Source: Psychrobacter sp. UBA6766
Lineage (GTDB): Bacteria; Pseudomonadota; Gammaproteobacteria; Pseudomonadales; Moraxellaceae
Length of the DNA stretch: 64,000 nucleotides
Direction of reading: 5' to 3'
Assembly (NCBI RefSeq): GCF_002453355.1
Contig: NZ_DKGQ01000051.1
Location: 1 to 64,000, forward strand
The position numbers and the translations under genes are program-made. The notes under the pieces are model-generated. The model was not told where the DNA came from. It was given only the letters and a program-made list of their open reading frames with translations, and did no database searches. Below are positions 55,201 through 63,719 of this stretch, piece by piece. Within the stretch, counting starts at the first letter, position 1; each line of letters starts with the position of its first letter.

Positions 55201-56713
55201 AGCGCTCACCTTGTCTACCTGATAGTGCTTGGTTTAAGCGCACCATTTGCAAGGCAAACGTAGTCTCGCGGCGTGTTTCTAATATCGAAGGTAGTTTTTG
55301 CCGAACTTTTAGGGCGATATCACGGTTAAGGTTTTCTATAAGGGCATCAAGATATAGCTCAATCTGTTCAGTGTAGCTACGTAATGAGGCTAATAATTGA
55401 ATACCTTTAAAATTAGCCAATATTTGACGCTGTTCATCAAATTTCTTTTTAAAAAGATTACCGCCATCTTCCTCACTAATAAAAAGGGCTGATACCAAAC
55501 TATAAAAACTTTCAGAATCAGCATCTAAATTTGCGAAAAAAGCACCATCATATTGATGAACCAACTGTTGAATAGTCACAATAGCGTATATGGTTTTACC
55601 AAATTTACTGCCTTTTTTTAGTCCTTTTTCAATACCAAAATCTATATCGAAATACGGCTCAACATCCTTTAAATCGCAATTTTTAAAAGCCTCTAACGCT
55701 TGCTGATAAGCGGCAAAATCTATTTCTTCACCCATCTCAACCGCTTCAATCGGCGTTGATATAAATTGCATGGATTTTTGCGCAACGTTGATATGGTCGG
55801 CAGGCGCTGTCAAACGCTTGGTGTGCTGCAATAATTGATATATCTCAGGCTTTTGATTATATAAATAGCTGTGATGGGCGCGTACGGTATCATGAATGAT
55901 ACTTTCTATGACTATTTGCTCCTGATCGCTGATTTGGATGCCTTGCTGATATCCAGTTTCAGCACTATATTCAGACAGCCATTTTTGCGACAAGCTATCT
56001 AAGGTACCAACAAATAGCTTATCTAGCGTTGTTAGCACCAAAGCACAGCGCCTCATGGCATCTGCCAAGGGGTAGTCTTCGGTATGATCCAATAAATAGG
56101 TCAGCAAGTAGCTATTGATAGGATCTGATAGCAAATCGGCATTGCCAGAAAGTTTTGCTTTTTCTGCTAACCACTCTCTACGAGCCTGTTTTTGCTCAGC
56201 GCTGACTTTTTTATCCGACTGCTCATTTTTTAAAAAGCTATTATCTATCGCTCCAGTATCGGTACTATTTTTACCAACAAAAAGCTGCGGATAAAGAATA
56301 GGATGCGAGCTTGGGTTTGTTTGGACATTATTCAGCCATTGTAATAACTGATAAAAATCAACCAAACGATCATGGATACGTTGGCGCATTTCAGCAGCAG
56401 CGGCGCGGGTAAAAGTAGTGGCAATAATATGCTCAGGCGCACGTTTTGCTTCGATAAGTAGGCGCAATACAATACCGGTTAAAGTCCAGGTTTTGCCCGT
56501 ACCGGCTGAGGCTTCTATCAGATAGTTACCGTTTAATTTAATACGAATCGCAGGTGGTTCTTCTGGCTTAACAGCAGTTTTATCAATGATGCCATTGGTT
56601 AAATTGTCGAGGCTGGCATGGCTATAATCATCATTATTATAATCACTACTATAGGTATGACCGACGTCATGTAAGCCATTCGCAGTACTGATAGCGTTGT
56701 TATATTGATCCAT
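52211..56713 (-). CDS. recB: Exodeoxyribonuclease V beta subunit RecB
   Basis: The 1500-residue protein is the 3'-5' SF1 helicase-nuclease of RecBCD. It shows Walker A EASAGTGKTWTL (67-78), ALIDESQDINGEQ (motif II), VGDPKQAIYGFRGGD (motif III), TIHKSKGLEFPIVYV, YVAFTRA, and the C-terminal nuclease motif GEIDLVYEYAGKYYVVDYKSNYLG with the catalytic Asp and Lys. It is about 320 residues longer than E. coli RecB (1180), with a 45-residue N-terminal extension and several Ser/Asp/Asn-rich inserts. An 18-base tandem duplication (54046-54081) repeats RQSKSQ. One copy of the 11-mer lies in the nuclease region. It is 66 bases downstream of recC. Confidence 0.94.
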   Translation of the reverse strand: MDQYNNAISTANGLHDVGHTYSSDYNNDDYSHASLDNLTNGIIDKTAVKPEEPPAIRIKLNGNYLIEASAGTGKTWTLTGIVLRLLIEAKRAPEHIIATTFTRAAAAEMRQRIHDRLVDFYQLLQWLNNVQTNPSSHPILYPQLFVGKNSTDTGAIDNSFLKNEQSDKKVSAEQKQARREWLAEKAKLSGNADLLSDPINSYLLTYLLDHTEDYPLADAMRRCALVLTTLDKLFVGTLDSLSQKWLSEYSAETGYQQGIQISDQEQIVIESIIHDTVRAHHSYLYNQKPEIYQLLQHTKRLTAPADHINVAQKSMQFISTPIEAVEMGEEIDFAAYQQALEAFKNCDLKDVEPYFDIDFGIEKGLKKGSKFGKTIYAIVTIQQLVHQYDGAFFANLDADSESFYSLVSALFISEEDGGNLFKKKFDEQRQILANFKGIQLLASLRSYTEQIELYLDALIENLNRDIALKVRQKLPSILETRRETTFALQMVRLNQALSGRQGERLARYIRHHYPVALIDESQDINGEQARMIERIYLSRSNDKTDGVNQSGSRGFLLLVGDPKQAIYGFRGGDVANYNAMKAKFAKEKIMTLNVNRRSNERLITALNHWFGRPAPVADFQDFVSDTASQLAQLGKSIYYQHIMAANTDLRLSWQTSVDGQIKEQAESTDILSNSPVSVIHLPYDKHAKHNAFELTALHIAALLASEQTIEGRPIKPNDIGVLGRRKHELKQVEDMLGKLGVPTLETAEKNVFDTPIAADLAALLEAMLRPHRRDIINRVLTSNFYQMSLNDVQALMLDDEILDDDQSETSTDTNINQTPEKINSEQAELKQRYQDFQLYLKTAASHWRHNGILSALHYLFGRNPMIGGAINQNRLLTDRQSKSQRQSKSQNVWVGLADLEDGARYLMDLRHLLDILAQHGMHIGEYELLAWYKKNMNSRRTPEWAQQQPLPTESGVQLMTIHKSKGLEFPIVYVVGMDGASPKAGGHSDHNLFLYDYEVEENKTERRLSASKGKSHSKSAKGDKPTDYYAQFETTENYEELRRLAYVAFTRASEQLYMVLKDGYNKTDAERKPSLQWLSCADHKFALPDRLQPYIGWLECAAIEPIAETILKTKKMPQQSVNEGSFSEADSVKRIDYQSAYAQIQLSTFRGWAKTSFTALSRQLNEHSQALAVFDDGVEDDLDLTDSMNLAVNSVDNSELQQGLPSGGSSDTGHLITSNNIRFRFVKGANAGTFLHEIFEKIDFTDNSKWSVIIDQSIRQYQLPISYASATTQQRLQQNQAVPLEKDEGTNLAETNQLGAAHEELMAWVADVLVAPLLASGQPLQAIPARQRIAELSFNMGLSEDFTPEDINRVFKQYLPDEPEKHIELTAQFTNHIYRYLRGEIDLVYEYAGKYYVVDYKSNYLGNSLSNYSQENLSAAMNKAGYWLQAAIYQVALHRFLRLRLKGYLGNETQYLGAVEYVFLRGIDSQGTQSYGRIQWQIPFELVDALDEMFGSPSVF
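52481..52506 (+). repeat. 11-mer copy 3 within a perfect hairpin (in recB)
   Basis: The 11-mer at 52485-52495 overlaps the left arm of a perfect 10-base inverted repeat (52481-52490 with 52497-52506, six-base loop). It encodes GNSLSN just after the RecB nuclease motif. Confidence 0.85.
54046..54081 (+). repeat. 18-base tandem duplication in recB
   Basis: Two 18-base units (54046-54063, 54064-54081) are identical except at the last two bases and encode RQSKSQ twice. The duplication is in frame and lies in a non-conserved insert, so it should be tolerated. Confidence 0.85.
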
Positions 56714-56779
56714 AAAAAATCACTTGTTCAAAATCGTACCATTAACATCATTTTTATTTACTATTAAAAATAAACTCTA

Positions 56780-59700
56780 TTATAGTGCTTTTAAGGATTC
56801 ATCCATCGCAGCAAACAAGGGGGCTGCCAGTGCTGGCAGTGCGTCTTTTAATTTGGCAAAAACATCTTGTTTATAAAGAATGTATTGCCATAATTCATGC
56901 TGCGAGCAAGTATCATAGATAACCTCACTGTTAAAACTTGGCCATAACCAACCCTCAAAATCACTGCGCTTTGGTTGATAATCCAGATCTTTTTCTTTGG
57001 CTTCATTGACTTTATCGAGATAAGTAAGCGCATGAACTGGTAGCACCGTCATCGGTATCTTGCCAGCCATGTGCGAAAACCTTACCCATTTCAGCAGCTC
57101 TGCTAGGGCGCTGTCATAAGCGATAGGCGCAAGATCAAAGGTTTTGTCATTTCTAGAGAATTTATACTCATCACTGCCTTTATTAAAGCGCCAAATACTT
57201 CTACCATCGCCATTAATAACTTGCGCTTCGGTAGTATGACGTGCAACCTGCCAATAAACATGCGCCAACCAAAAACGCAGTAAATATTGGGTGCGTGCGC
57301 TGTTGGGAAGAAGATTTAACCAAAGCTCAGGCGAGGATAATTCATCCTCCGAGTCATGATGAACAGCAGGCACTTTAACAGGTACTATCCCTTTAATCTG
57401 CAATTTACCTTGTAGATTTATGTCTGGGGTCACAACCGTGGTCATGGTTTCAGCACATGGAGTTAATAAAACACGGTTCGCACCGCTGTGTGCCTCTATC
57501 CCTAATGAGGATAGCTGCTCGGCAAACTCCTGGCATTGCTGCTGTAGTTTAAGCTGCTGATACTGCAGTGTTGATTGCCGCGCCACGCCAGCAGGCATGA
57601 CGGGGTCGTATAATAGTTTGCTAAGAGATTTAATAGAAGCGGCATCGCTGTCTTTATTTAACTCATCAAGCAGTTGTGAATTCACCTCATAGGCACTTAA
57701 GCCTGATAATGACAAAGGCTCTTGATGCGCCATCTCATCTGTAGGCAACACCACATGCACCTGCTGCTCGCGTAAAAAATGCTTGGCAGGATGACGAACC
57801 TGGTAATATAACGACTGCATATCGACTTGGCTGATCTCAAACTGCTCGTCAACTCCTTGTATAGGTACAGCCTCATGCGGTGACGTGCTATCTAGCACAA
57901 TACGCCTCGCGATAGTGTCATAATCTTCCGCACTAGGTAGGTTAACCTTAAATGCTGGTAAAGTAGAATCGTCTCGAGCATGCAAGTGCTCAAAGACCTC
58001 ATGCCACACGCGAGCTGGGGCATTGGTACTCTGCTGATAGGCTTTTTCTTTTTGCATCGCACGAGTAAGCAAGTCCATCAATACTTCACCATCATCTTCA
58101 TGGGATGCTGAATTATTTGCGTCAAGCGACTCATTAAGCACGTCTGGTTGCACAAATACTTCTTCGGCAAAAGGCAATGCTGGATGGCGTGTTACCAACC
58201 ATTGCTCGATAAGTTTGGGCAAATATCGCTGAACTTGCGCCGCCAACACTGATTCATCATCGCTATCATCATTCATTGTCGATTGAGTTTTAAGCGCCTC
58301 AATTTTTAAAGGATTCCACTGCCATTGCACTTCACCTTGTAAAAATTGCAACAACTCACTCACCGGATTGGCTGGTAGGTGCTCGTGAGCATCGGTCAAG
58401 CGCTGTCCATTATAAAAAATCCAGCAGGCATTTCGCGCGCAAAGTAGCGCATCTAAAAATACTCCATTATCATCATCTTCACTAAACCTATCTCCTCGAC
58501 GTGCCAGCCCAGCTTTCATCAAATCATAACGGTTATCATGATCTCGATTGGGAAACTCAGCCAAATCCATATTAAGCATCACGACCAACCCAAACGGAAC
58601 GTTACGCAGCGCCCCAAAACGCCCAAAGGTAATGACGCCCGTTGGCTCGGCACTGACCTGTTGGCTTTCCAGTTCATCCTCGATACTATCAAGCATAAAG
58701 CTCAGCTTTAGGGGTAGATTGCTGACTTGTGATAATTTTGATTCTACTTGGCTGGCTTCAAGCTGCAATGAATGTGATTGGTCACTAGGTGCTTCATTGT
58801 CCGCTGACGTACGTGACTGATTGTCGTTTTCGCCATGGTAGCGCTGATAATGACGGTTTGCGCGTAAGCTGCTTTTAAAACCGTTCATCGCATTAAAAAT
58901 AGCTCGCATTGGACGCGTCTGATCCAGCGCACTAAAATACGGGTGGATGATATTGTTCTCAATATTATTGAGCCATTTCTCAGCATTATGACGGGCTTCG
59001 AACTCGTATCGGCAATGATGCAAACCATTATAGACTCGGCATAATGCTTCAACAATCGCCGCATCGGCCAAACTCACCGCTGACATGGGCACAGTTTTTT
59101 CTGCTAAGGTATTATCCTGCCAGTTATCAGGATAAAGACAGTCGCTAATCTCCGCCTCGGGCATCACCAAACCTAGCGCCACCTTATCTAGCGCATGGGC
59201 AAAGCTAAACCGATAATCATAATCGTCACCATCAAGCGTTTGCTGTAAATGCGCCTCATCAAAACCGCGAACAAATCCTGCTTGCTCTAGCAGATCACAG
59301 GCGCGGCTCATTTGCTCGTGCGTTAAACCAAGGCTTTCATATAGCGGCGGCAGCATCAACCAATCGAAAACCTCAGCCGCTTCAAAGCGAGCACTGTCAC
59401 TGCCTAATAAGCCATAAAAACCGCGTATCGCTTCCCATAGTTGGCGAATCGACTTATCGACAACACCCGTCACTTTAGCTGGTAGTGTCAGACCATCTTG
59501 CCCTTCACCATTCACAAATACCGAGTTAATCAGCTCATGATGACGATCGACATCAGGAAGTAGCACGACGATATCAGACAGATGACGCGCACTACCATCT
59601 TCGTTTGGCTCATTTAACCAGCGTCCAATCATACCGCGCAGTATTTCAAGCTGACGTTGCAGATTATGGCAAGAATGGATGCTTAGGCTATTATCATATT

Positions 59701-61048
59701 GCGATAATTGCCATTGGCGCGCCTGCTCGAAGCGCTTACCTCTTAAATGGTCGTCGCTATATAATGAGTCAATATTATTGCTTAGGCTATTCTTATCATC
59801 TTCCATCTGTGTGCTTAGCGCAGCACTTAGACGTCCAGCAGTCGTTTGCTGCGTTGCGCTTTCATCGAGCATAAGCACATCTTGTTGTAGATGGGCAAGC
59901 AAACTGAGCGGGCGTTCAGATTGCGAATCAGTTATAGGCTTATAACCGACGTCAAACTTATCCTGCCAATCAAGCTTAAAGCCATTTGTGTCTTCGTTGC
60001 CCGATAGGCTTGCCAGCATAGCAAAGGTCTCACGCGATTGCTTGCCCAAACGTGACAATAGCGTATGCCCGTAATCACGTAGGAATACGCTTTCAGGATT
60101 AATCACTTGCTGACGTTGTAGCCACTGTTTATCGACGATATCTGCCCAAAACAGTTGCGACGGGTTGTAATGCAATAAAGTAATATCCATGTACGTGGAC
60201 AAGCGCTGTAAGAAGTTCAGCTCATTTTGCGGTAACTGCTGAATGGTAAAAATGTGCAGTTGTGTTGGTAAAATCGCCTGTGTATCTACCCCACTATCCG
60301 CTTTATCTTGTTCCATAATTTGCCAAAAACGCGTCTCAATTGAGGCTCTATGCTCATACACCGAAGCAAATAATAATCGCCATAAATGCCGCTGGGCGAT
60401 CTCAAGCTCAGTATAATGTGCAACCAACCAATCAGGCGTATTGCCTGCATATTTATCAAACTCCATGGTCAGCTTGTCTTTTTCAGCGATGAGCAGCTCG
60501 ACATCGACCGCTTTATTGGCAGACCATAAGGTTAGCCAATCCTCCCGGTGAGTCAAATAACGACTAAACACCCGTGAAAAATCTGTCGCCAACGACCATA
60601 GCCGTACATCTTGCTGACTACGGTCCGCCTCTTCATCGAGTAATGCCGATAGCAGTGGATACAAAGGATGCTTATCATCGGCCATAATCTTTGCTTGATA
60701 ATAGGTAAAATAACCGAACAGCCGCCACTGCATCACCGCACCCGTCAGCACCGCAACTTCTGGCACCGTCACAATCTCTTGCGCGCGCTGATTGGCCTCA
60801 AGCCAGACATTGTGCTCGGCAAGTACCTTTTGCATTAAGGTCCATTGATACTGACCCCAAAACTTGGTGGTCACCAAAGTGCTAATTCCCGCTTGGCTAG
60901 CAATGGATTTATCCAACCAATCACCCAGCACCATTGACGGCACGATGACGATAAATTCTGCAAAGATAGGCAAGTTTTTAGACTGATAAGCAGTGAGTAA
61001 TTGCTCAACGAGATGTTCGGTGCGATGCGACTGGATAATGGTAAACAT
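56780..61048 (-). CDS. recC: Exodeoxyribonuclease V gamma subunit RecC
   Basis: The 1422-residue protein matches RecC, the Chi-recognition subunit. It starts MFTIIQSHRTEHLVEQLL, and family words include TKFWGQYQWTLMQKVL, FTIQQLPQNELNFLQRLS, LSIHSCHNLQRQLEIL, DIVVLLPDVD and FGLVVMLNMDLAEFPNRD. It is some 300 residues longer than E. coli RecC (1122), mainly through Ser/Asn/Asp-rich inserts. Two 11-mer copies lie in its first half, one in a conserved block (DNSLSIHSCHN) and one in an insert. It is the first gene of the recC-recB-recD operon, divergent from the gene at 61500. Confidence 0.93.
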   Translation of the reverse strand: MFTIIQSHRTEHLVEQLLTAYQSKNLPIFAEFIVIVPSMVLGDWLDKSIASQAGISTLVTTKFWGQYQWTLMQKVLAEHNVWLEANQRAQEIVTVPEVAVLTGAVMQWRLFGYFTYYQAKIMADDKHPLYPLLSALLDEEADRSQQDVRLWSLATDFSRVFSRYLTHREDWLTLWSANKAVDVELLIAEKDKLTMEFDKYAGNTPDWLVAHYTELEIAQRHLWRLLFASVYEHRASIETRFWQIMEQDKADSGVDTQAILPTQLHIFTIQQLPQNELNFLQRLSTYMDITLLHYNPSQLFWADIVDKQWLQRQQVINPESVFLRDYGHTLLSRLGKQSRETFAMLASLSGNEDTNGFKLDWQDKFDVGYKPITDSQSERPLSLLAHLQQDVLMLDESATQQTTAGRLSAALSTQMEDDKNSLSNNIDSLYSDDHLRGKRFEQARQWQLSQYDNSLSIHSCHNLQRQLEILRGMIGRWLNEPNEDGSARHLSDIVVLLPDVDRHHELINSVFVNGEGQDGLTLPAKVTGVVDKSIRQLWEAIRGFYGLLGSDSARFEAAEVFDWLMLPPLYESLGLTHEQMSRACDLLEQAGFVRGFDEAHLQQTLDGDDYDYRFSFAHALDKVALGLVMPEAEISDCLYPDNWQDNTLAEKTVPMSAVSLADAAIVEALCRVYNGLHHCRYEFEARHNAEKWLNNIENNIIHPYFSALDQTRPMRAIFNAMNGFKSSLRANRHYQRYHGENDNQSRTSADNEAPSDQSHSLQLEASQVESKLSQVSNLPLKLSFMLDSIEDELESQQVSAEPTGVITFGRFGALRNVPFGLVVMLNMDLAEFPNRDHDNRYDLMKAGLARRGDRFSEDDDNGVFLDALLCARNACWIFYNGQRLTDAHEHLPANPVSELLQFLQGEVQWQWNPLKIEALKTQSTMNDDSDDESVLAAQVQRYLPKLIEQWLVTRHPALPFAEEVFVQPDVLNESLDANNSASHEDDGEVLMDLLTRAMQKEKAYQQSTNAPARVWHEVFEHLHARDDSTLPAFKVNLPSAEDYDTIARRIVLDSTSPHEAVPIQGVDEQFEISQVDMQSLYYQVRHPAKHFLREQQVHVVLPTDEMAHQEPLSLSGLSAYEVNSQLLDELNKDSDAASIKSLSKLLYDPVMPAGVARQSTLQYQQLKLQQQCQEFAEQLSSLGIEAHSGANRVLLTPCAETMTTVVTPDINLQGKLQIKGIVPVKVPAVHHDSEDELSSPELWLNLLPNSARTQYLLRFWLAHVYWQVARHTTEAQVINGDGRSIWRFNKGSDEYKFSRNDKTFDLAPIAYDSALAELLKWVRFSHMAGKIPMTVLPVHALTYLDKVNEAKEKDLDYQPKRSDFEGWLWPSFNSEVIYDTCSQHELWQYILYKQDVFAKLKDALPALAAPLFAAMDESLKAL
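59682..59692 (+). repeat. 11-mer CTTAGGCTATT, copy 4 (in recC)
   Basis: Exact copy in recC encoding DNSLSIHS, a position where E. coli RecC has a related sequence, so it was not created by an insertion. Confidence 0.85.
59781..59791 (+). repeat. 11-mer CTTAGGCTATT, copy 5 (in recC)
   Basis: Exact copy in recC, 99 bases from copy 4, encoding KNSLSNN within a low-complexity insert. Same orientation and frame as the others. Confidence 0.85.
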
Positions 61049-61499
61049 AAAGAATGAAATCTATTTGGAGTAATAAAACTGAATATTAAAATCGAGTATT
61101 AAAAACAACACGACAAGCGCTTAATTTCTGTGTCGAAGCGGATAGTCGCATTATGGTTTCATACTTTTTAAGGAGAAAAAACGCAGCAGACAACACTCAT
61201 CAATCTATGTTTGGTAGTCGTTAGTCTATTGTATTTCTGCTAGCATAACGCCCATTAATAATTATACCTATTAATAAAACTGTGTGAGTGGTGATAAAAC
61301 TGTCAGTAATAGTAAAACTATTAGAAATGGCAAAGCGGTTAGTGGCGATAAAAAGTAATAACGCACGCAACCTGCTTATCAGTGTGCCATTGTTCGCGGC
61401 GGTTTACTAGTATATCACCTGTATAGCAAAATAGCCTGCGACAATGGATGTCGTTGTATCTTTTATCTGAATTTTTTGCCAACGAGATATTATAATACT
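61049..61499. other. Divergent intergenic region upstream of recC
   Basis: About 450 bases hold no supported gene. An open frame on the minus strand (61407-61700) is antisense to the next gene and is not credible. Near 61260-61330 an ATAAAACTGT-like unit recurs imperfectly two or three times. Promoters for recC and the gene at 61500 must lie here. Confidence 0.4.
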
Positions 61500-62066
61500 A
61501 TGCCCATGCGCCCTATTGATGCCATTTTCGTTCATCCTAAACGGCGGTTGTATGTTGTATACTACCGCGGCGAGCTGTGGCAACTGCCACGCATGAAAAT
61601 CGATGATAGATCGTGGCAAAACAGAAAGCCTTTTACAGATGATAGCAGCGGTCTTTATCTTAGTATTCATCAAGCCATTAGCGATCCTATCCTCGCACAA
61701 AAACTACGCACCTTAAACTTACCAGTAGCGGTACGTGGCAGTACGTTACCGCGCTTTGAGGCATGGTGGGAGGCTCATGGTTTTGAATGGCTTAAAGACA
61801 AACTTGCCACAGGTGACTCGCCATTGGCGGCCCATCAAACGGTAGCGTCTAAGACAGCAGGAGCAACGGCGACTGATAGGCAGGTAACGTTCTCTTCAAA
61901 CTATCAAGCTGCATCATCAGATAACAGTAGCGCAGTTAAGGAAAACAACTCTATTAAGAAAAAAAGTAGCAAACAAAAAACACCCGCTACTGTCGCAAAA
62001 GATACGGATGTTTTTGCCAGCATGCTGGCGGATTTAGCAGAAGAAGTATTAAACCAACACGAGTAA
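61500..62066 (+). CDS. Hypothetical protein with basic low-complexity tail
   Basis: I do not recognise this 188-residue protein. The N-terminal 100 residues look folded (MPMRPIDAIFVHPKRRLYVV, YRGELWQLPRMKIDDRSWQN, RFEAWWEAHGFEWLKDKLA), and the remainder is Ser/Ala/Lys-rich with a final helix (VFASMLADLAEEVLNQHE). No signal peptide is present. The ATG at 61500 is taken as the start, although an upstream TTG at 61476 is also in frame. It is separated by 64 bases from the ModA-like gene and may share its transcript. Confidence 0.65.
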   Translation: MPMRPIDAIFVHPKRRLYVVYYRGELWQLPRMKIDDRSWQNRKPFTDDSSGLYLSIHQAISDPILAQKLRTLNLPVAVRGSTLPRFEAWWEAHGFEWLKDKLATGDSPLAAHQTVASKTAGATATDRQVTFSSNYQAASSDNSSAVKENNSIKKKSSKQKTPATVAKDTDVFASMLADLAEEVLNQHE

Positions 62067-62130
62067 ATCTGCTACCATTCGTCATCTATTTAAATCATTC
62101 ACTATACTAACTAAAAAAGAGCGGTAATTT

Positions 62131-62940
62131 ATGAGAGACTACAAGCTGCTATTAGCGGGGCTTATTTTACTGCTGTTGGTTATTTTTATCGGCGTCTTTA
62201 CTTGGTTATGGACTAGCAATCGTAAAAACATGGACCCTTTGCCTATTATGGCAAATAACAATGACTCGACGGCGGCAGAGGATGATGAAAATGCCATTGC
62301 TAAAAGCACCTTGCATATACAGGCAGAAGAAGAGCTACAAGCGCCTTTAGATGCGTTGATTGCAAGCTTTCAAGCACGCTACCCTGGTGTTCAGATAATG
62401 ACAAATTTTGTCCCTGCGGCTGCTCTCCTGACCCTATCCGATAGCCATTATACAGACAGCAATCGCACTGATAATGAGCGCTCGTCTTTTCTCGTTAATA
62501 CGGATTTAATTATTGCTAATGGTCGGTTGTCAAAAGAGCGATTAGCACCCTTACAACAACAATTACAGACCGCTCAAAACCAGCGTAATCAAAGTAAAAT
62601 AGAGAACGAAGAAGCCAATTCTAATAATGATGTTAATGTGGACGCTTCTCAGGCCAAAAACGACAACAGTGTTACGCGAAGCCTAGTATCTTTTAACTAT
62701 GCTTTGCAAGATACGCAAGCAGTAGACGGCGTTGTATTAACCCAAAACCCTGCTGCTACTAACTTTAGAAATTTTTTGCTCTCAAGTACCGGACAAGACA
62801 TCTTAAGCCAGTATGATTATGATAATATCGACGGTTATAAGAATGATATGGCTGACTTGTTCACACCCAATTCACGTGCCAAACAAGCATCAGGCGAGTT
62901 GGAAGTAGATGTCGCCGACGCGCTTAGCAATGGTAAGTGA
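62131..62940 (+). CDS. Membrane-anchored, degenerate ModA-like binding protein
   Basis: The 269-residue protein has an uncleaved N-terminal helix (about residues 6-27) that should anchor it in the inner membrane, facing the periplasm. After an acidic linker the segment EEELQAPLDALIASFQARYPGVQI resembles the start of molybdate/sulfate-type binding proteins. The late segment NPAATNFRNFLLSSTGQDILSQYDY resembles their C-terminal domain-closing helix. The middle of the fold is shortened and replaced by an Asn/Gln-rich stretch (about 150-185). No permease or ATPase gene is near. Function as a binding protein is doubtful; a derived sensor or adaptor is possible. Confidence 0.65.
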   Translation: MRDYKLLLAGLILLLLVIFIGVFTWLWTSNRKNMDPLPIMANNNDSTAAEDDENAIAKSTLHIQAEEELQAPLDALIASFQARYPGVQIMTNFVPAAALLTLSDSHYTDSNRTDNERSSFLVNTDLIIANGRLSKERLAPLQQQLQTAQNQRNQSKIENEEANSNNDVNVDASQAKNDNSVTRSLVSFNYALQDTQAVDGVVLTQNPAATNFRNFLLSSTGQDILSQYDYDNIDGYKNDMADLFTPNSRAKQASGELEVDVADALSNGK

Positions 62941-63010
62941 GCATAAAAGCCCATTTCCGAATTATCCATTGCTTTTATAAGTGCTTTTTTCTACAATAAC
63001 CGTCTATTAT

Positions 63011-63086
63011 GCGCCTATAGCTCAACAGGATAGAGCAGTTGCCTCCTAAGCGATCGATCCGAGTTCGAGTCTTGGTGGGCGCACCA
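63011..63086 (+). tRNA. tRNA-Arg (anticodon CCU)
   Basis: A complete cloverleaf is visible. The acceptor stem GCGCCTA pairs with TGGGCGC, the D-arm is GCTC/GAGC, and the anticodon loop CTCCTAA (63043-63049) has CCT at 63045-63047. The T-loop TTCGAGT and an encoded CCA at 63084-63086 follow. It reads AGG codons. Such tRNA 3' ends often serve as integration sites, and an IS element lies about 280 bases downstream. Confidence 0.95.
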
Positions 63087-63198
63087 ATCATAGTATTTAG
63101 ACATAACCTCGCATTACCTCAAGCCCTTGAAACCCCTTATACATATACATAGTTGTCTTTATTGATTACTTGTCATTACCTGCTAGCACCTCTACAAT

Positions 63199-63222
63199 GT
63201 TGTTAAATAAGTTGTTAAATAA
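63199..63222 (+). repeat. 12-base tandem repeat downstream of tRNA-Arg
   Basis: Two exact copies of gttgttaaataa lie head to tail. Related gttgtta words recur at 63241 and 63262. The segment 63087-63298 otherwise holds nothing recognisable. Confidence 0.7.
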
Positions 63223-63298
63223 TATACAGCATCATTTTTTGTTGTTAATCATGCAGTGAGGTTGTTGTTAAACCTCTTAATGCCTTGAGGTGTAAGAC

Positions 63299-63370
63299 AT
63301 GACGAGAAGACAAGACTACCGATTAACTGACGCTGGTGTGAAAGCCATTGCCAAACATGAGCTATGCTGA
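63299..63370 (+). pseudogene. Gene fragment truncated at the IS3 boundary
   Basis: A short frame with an aggtgt site begins MTRRQDYRLTDAGVKAIAKH and stops after 23 codons exactly where the IS-like left end starts (the TGA stop is formed by the first bases of the element). It is probably the 5' end of a gene cut by the insertion; the original product is unknown. Confidence 0.5.
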
Positions 63371-63422
63371 AGAAACCGTAGAGCTAAACTTGGTAAACTA
63401 AGCACAATAACAGGAGTTTACC

Positions 63423-63719
63423 ATGACCAAGAAAATCAGAACCTATAGTGATGAATTTAAAGCCGAAGCCGTTAAGAAGATAGCAGATAATAACGGTAAC
63501 ATCTCCGCTACTGCAAAGCAGCTCGGCATCGCCATGCAAACGCTATCAAACTGGCAGAACAAAGCCAATCAAGGCAAGCTTATCGGCACAGAACAATATG
63601 AACCTGATCTTATGACAGCTCTTCAAGAAATAAAGCAGCTCAAGCGACAACTTAAAGTTGCTGAAGAAGAGCGAGAGATATTAAAAAAGGCGACGGCGTA
63701 CTTTGCCAAGCACAGTTAG
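63423..63719 (+). CDS. IS3-family transposase OrfA
   Basis: The 98-residue protein has an N-terminal helix-turn-helix (TYSDEFKAEAVKKIADNNGN, ATAKQLGIAMQTLSNW) and a leucine-zipper-like coiled coil near the end (LQEIKQLKRQLKVAEEEREI). It binds the IS ends. Near its 3' end an AAAAAAG heptamer in the correct phase allows a -1 ribosomal shift into orfB to make the fused OrfAB transposase. A caggag ribosome site precedes the ATG. Confidence 0.93.
   Translation: MTKKIRTYSDEFKAEAVKKIADNNGNISATAKQLGIAMQTLSNWQNKANQGKLIGTEQYEPDLMTALQEIKQLKRQLKVAEEEREILKKATAYFAKHS
63683..63689 (+). promoter_or_regulatory. Programmed -1 frameshift site A AAA AAG
   Basis: The heptamer is in the orfA reading phase (TTA AAA AAG), the classic slippery sequence of IS3 elements. 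A -1 shift here leads directly into the orfB frame. Confidence 0.8.
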
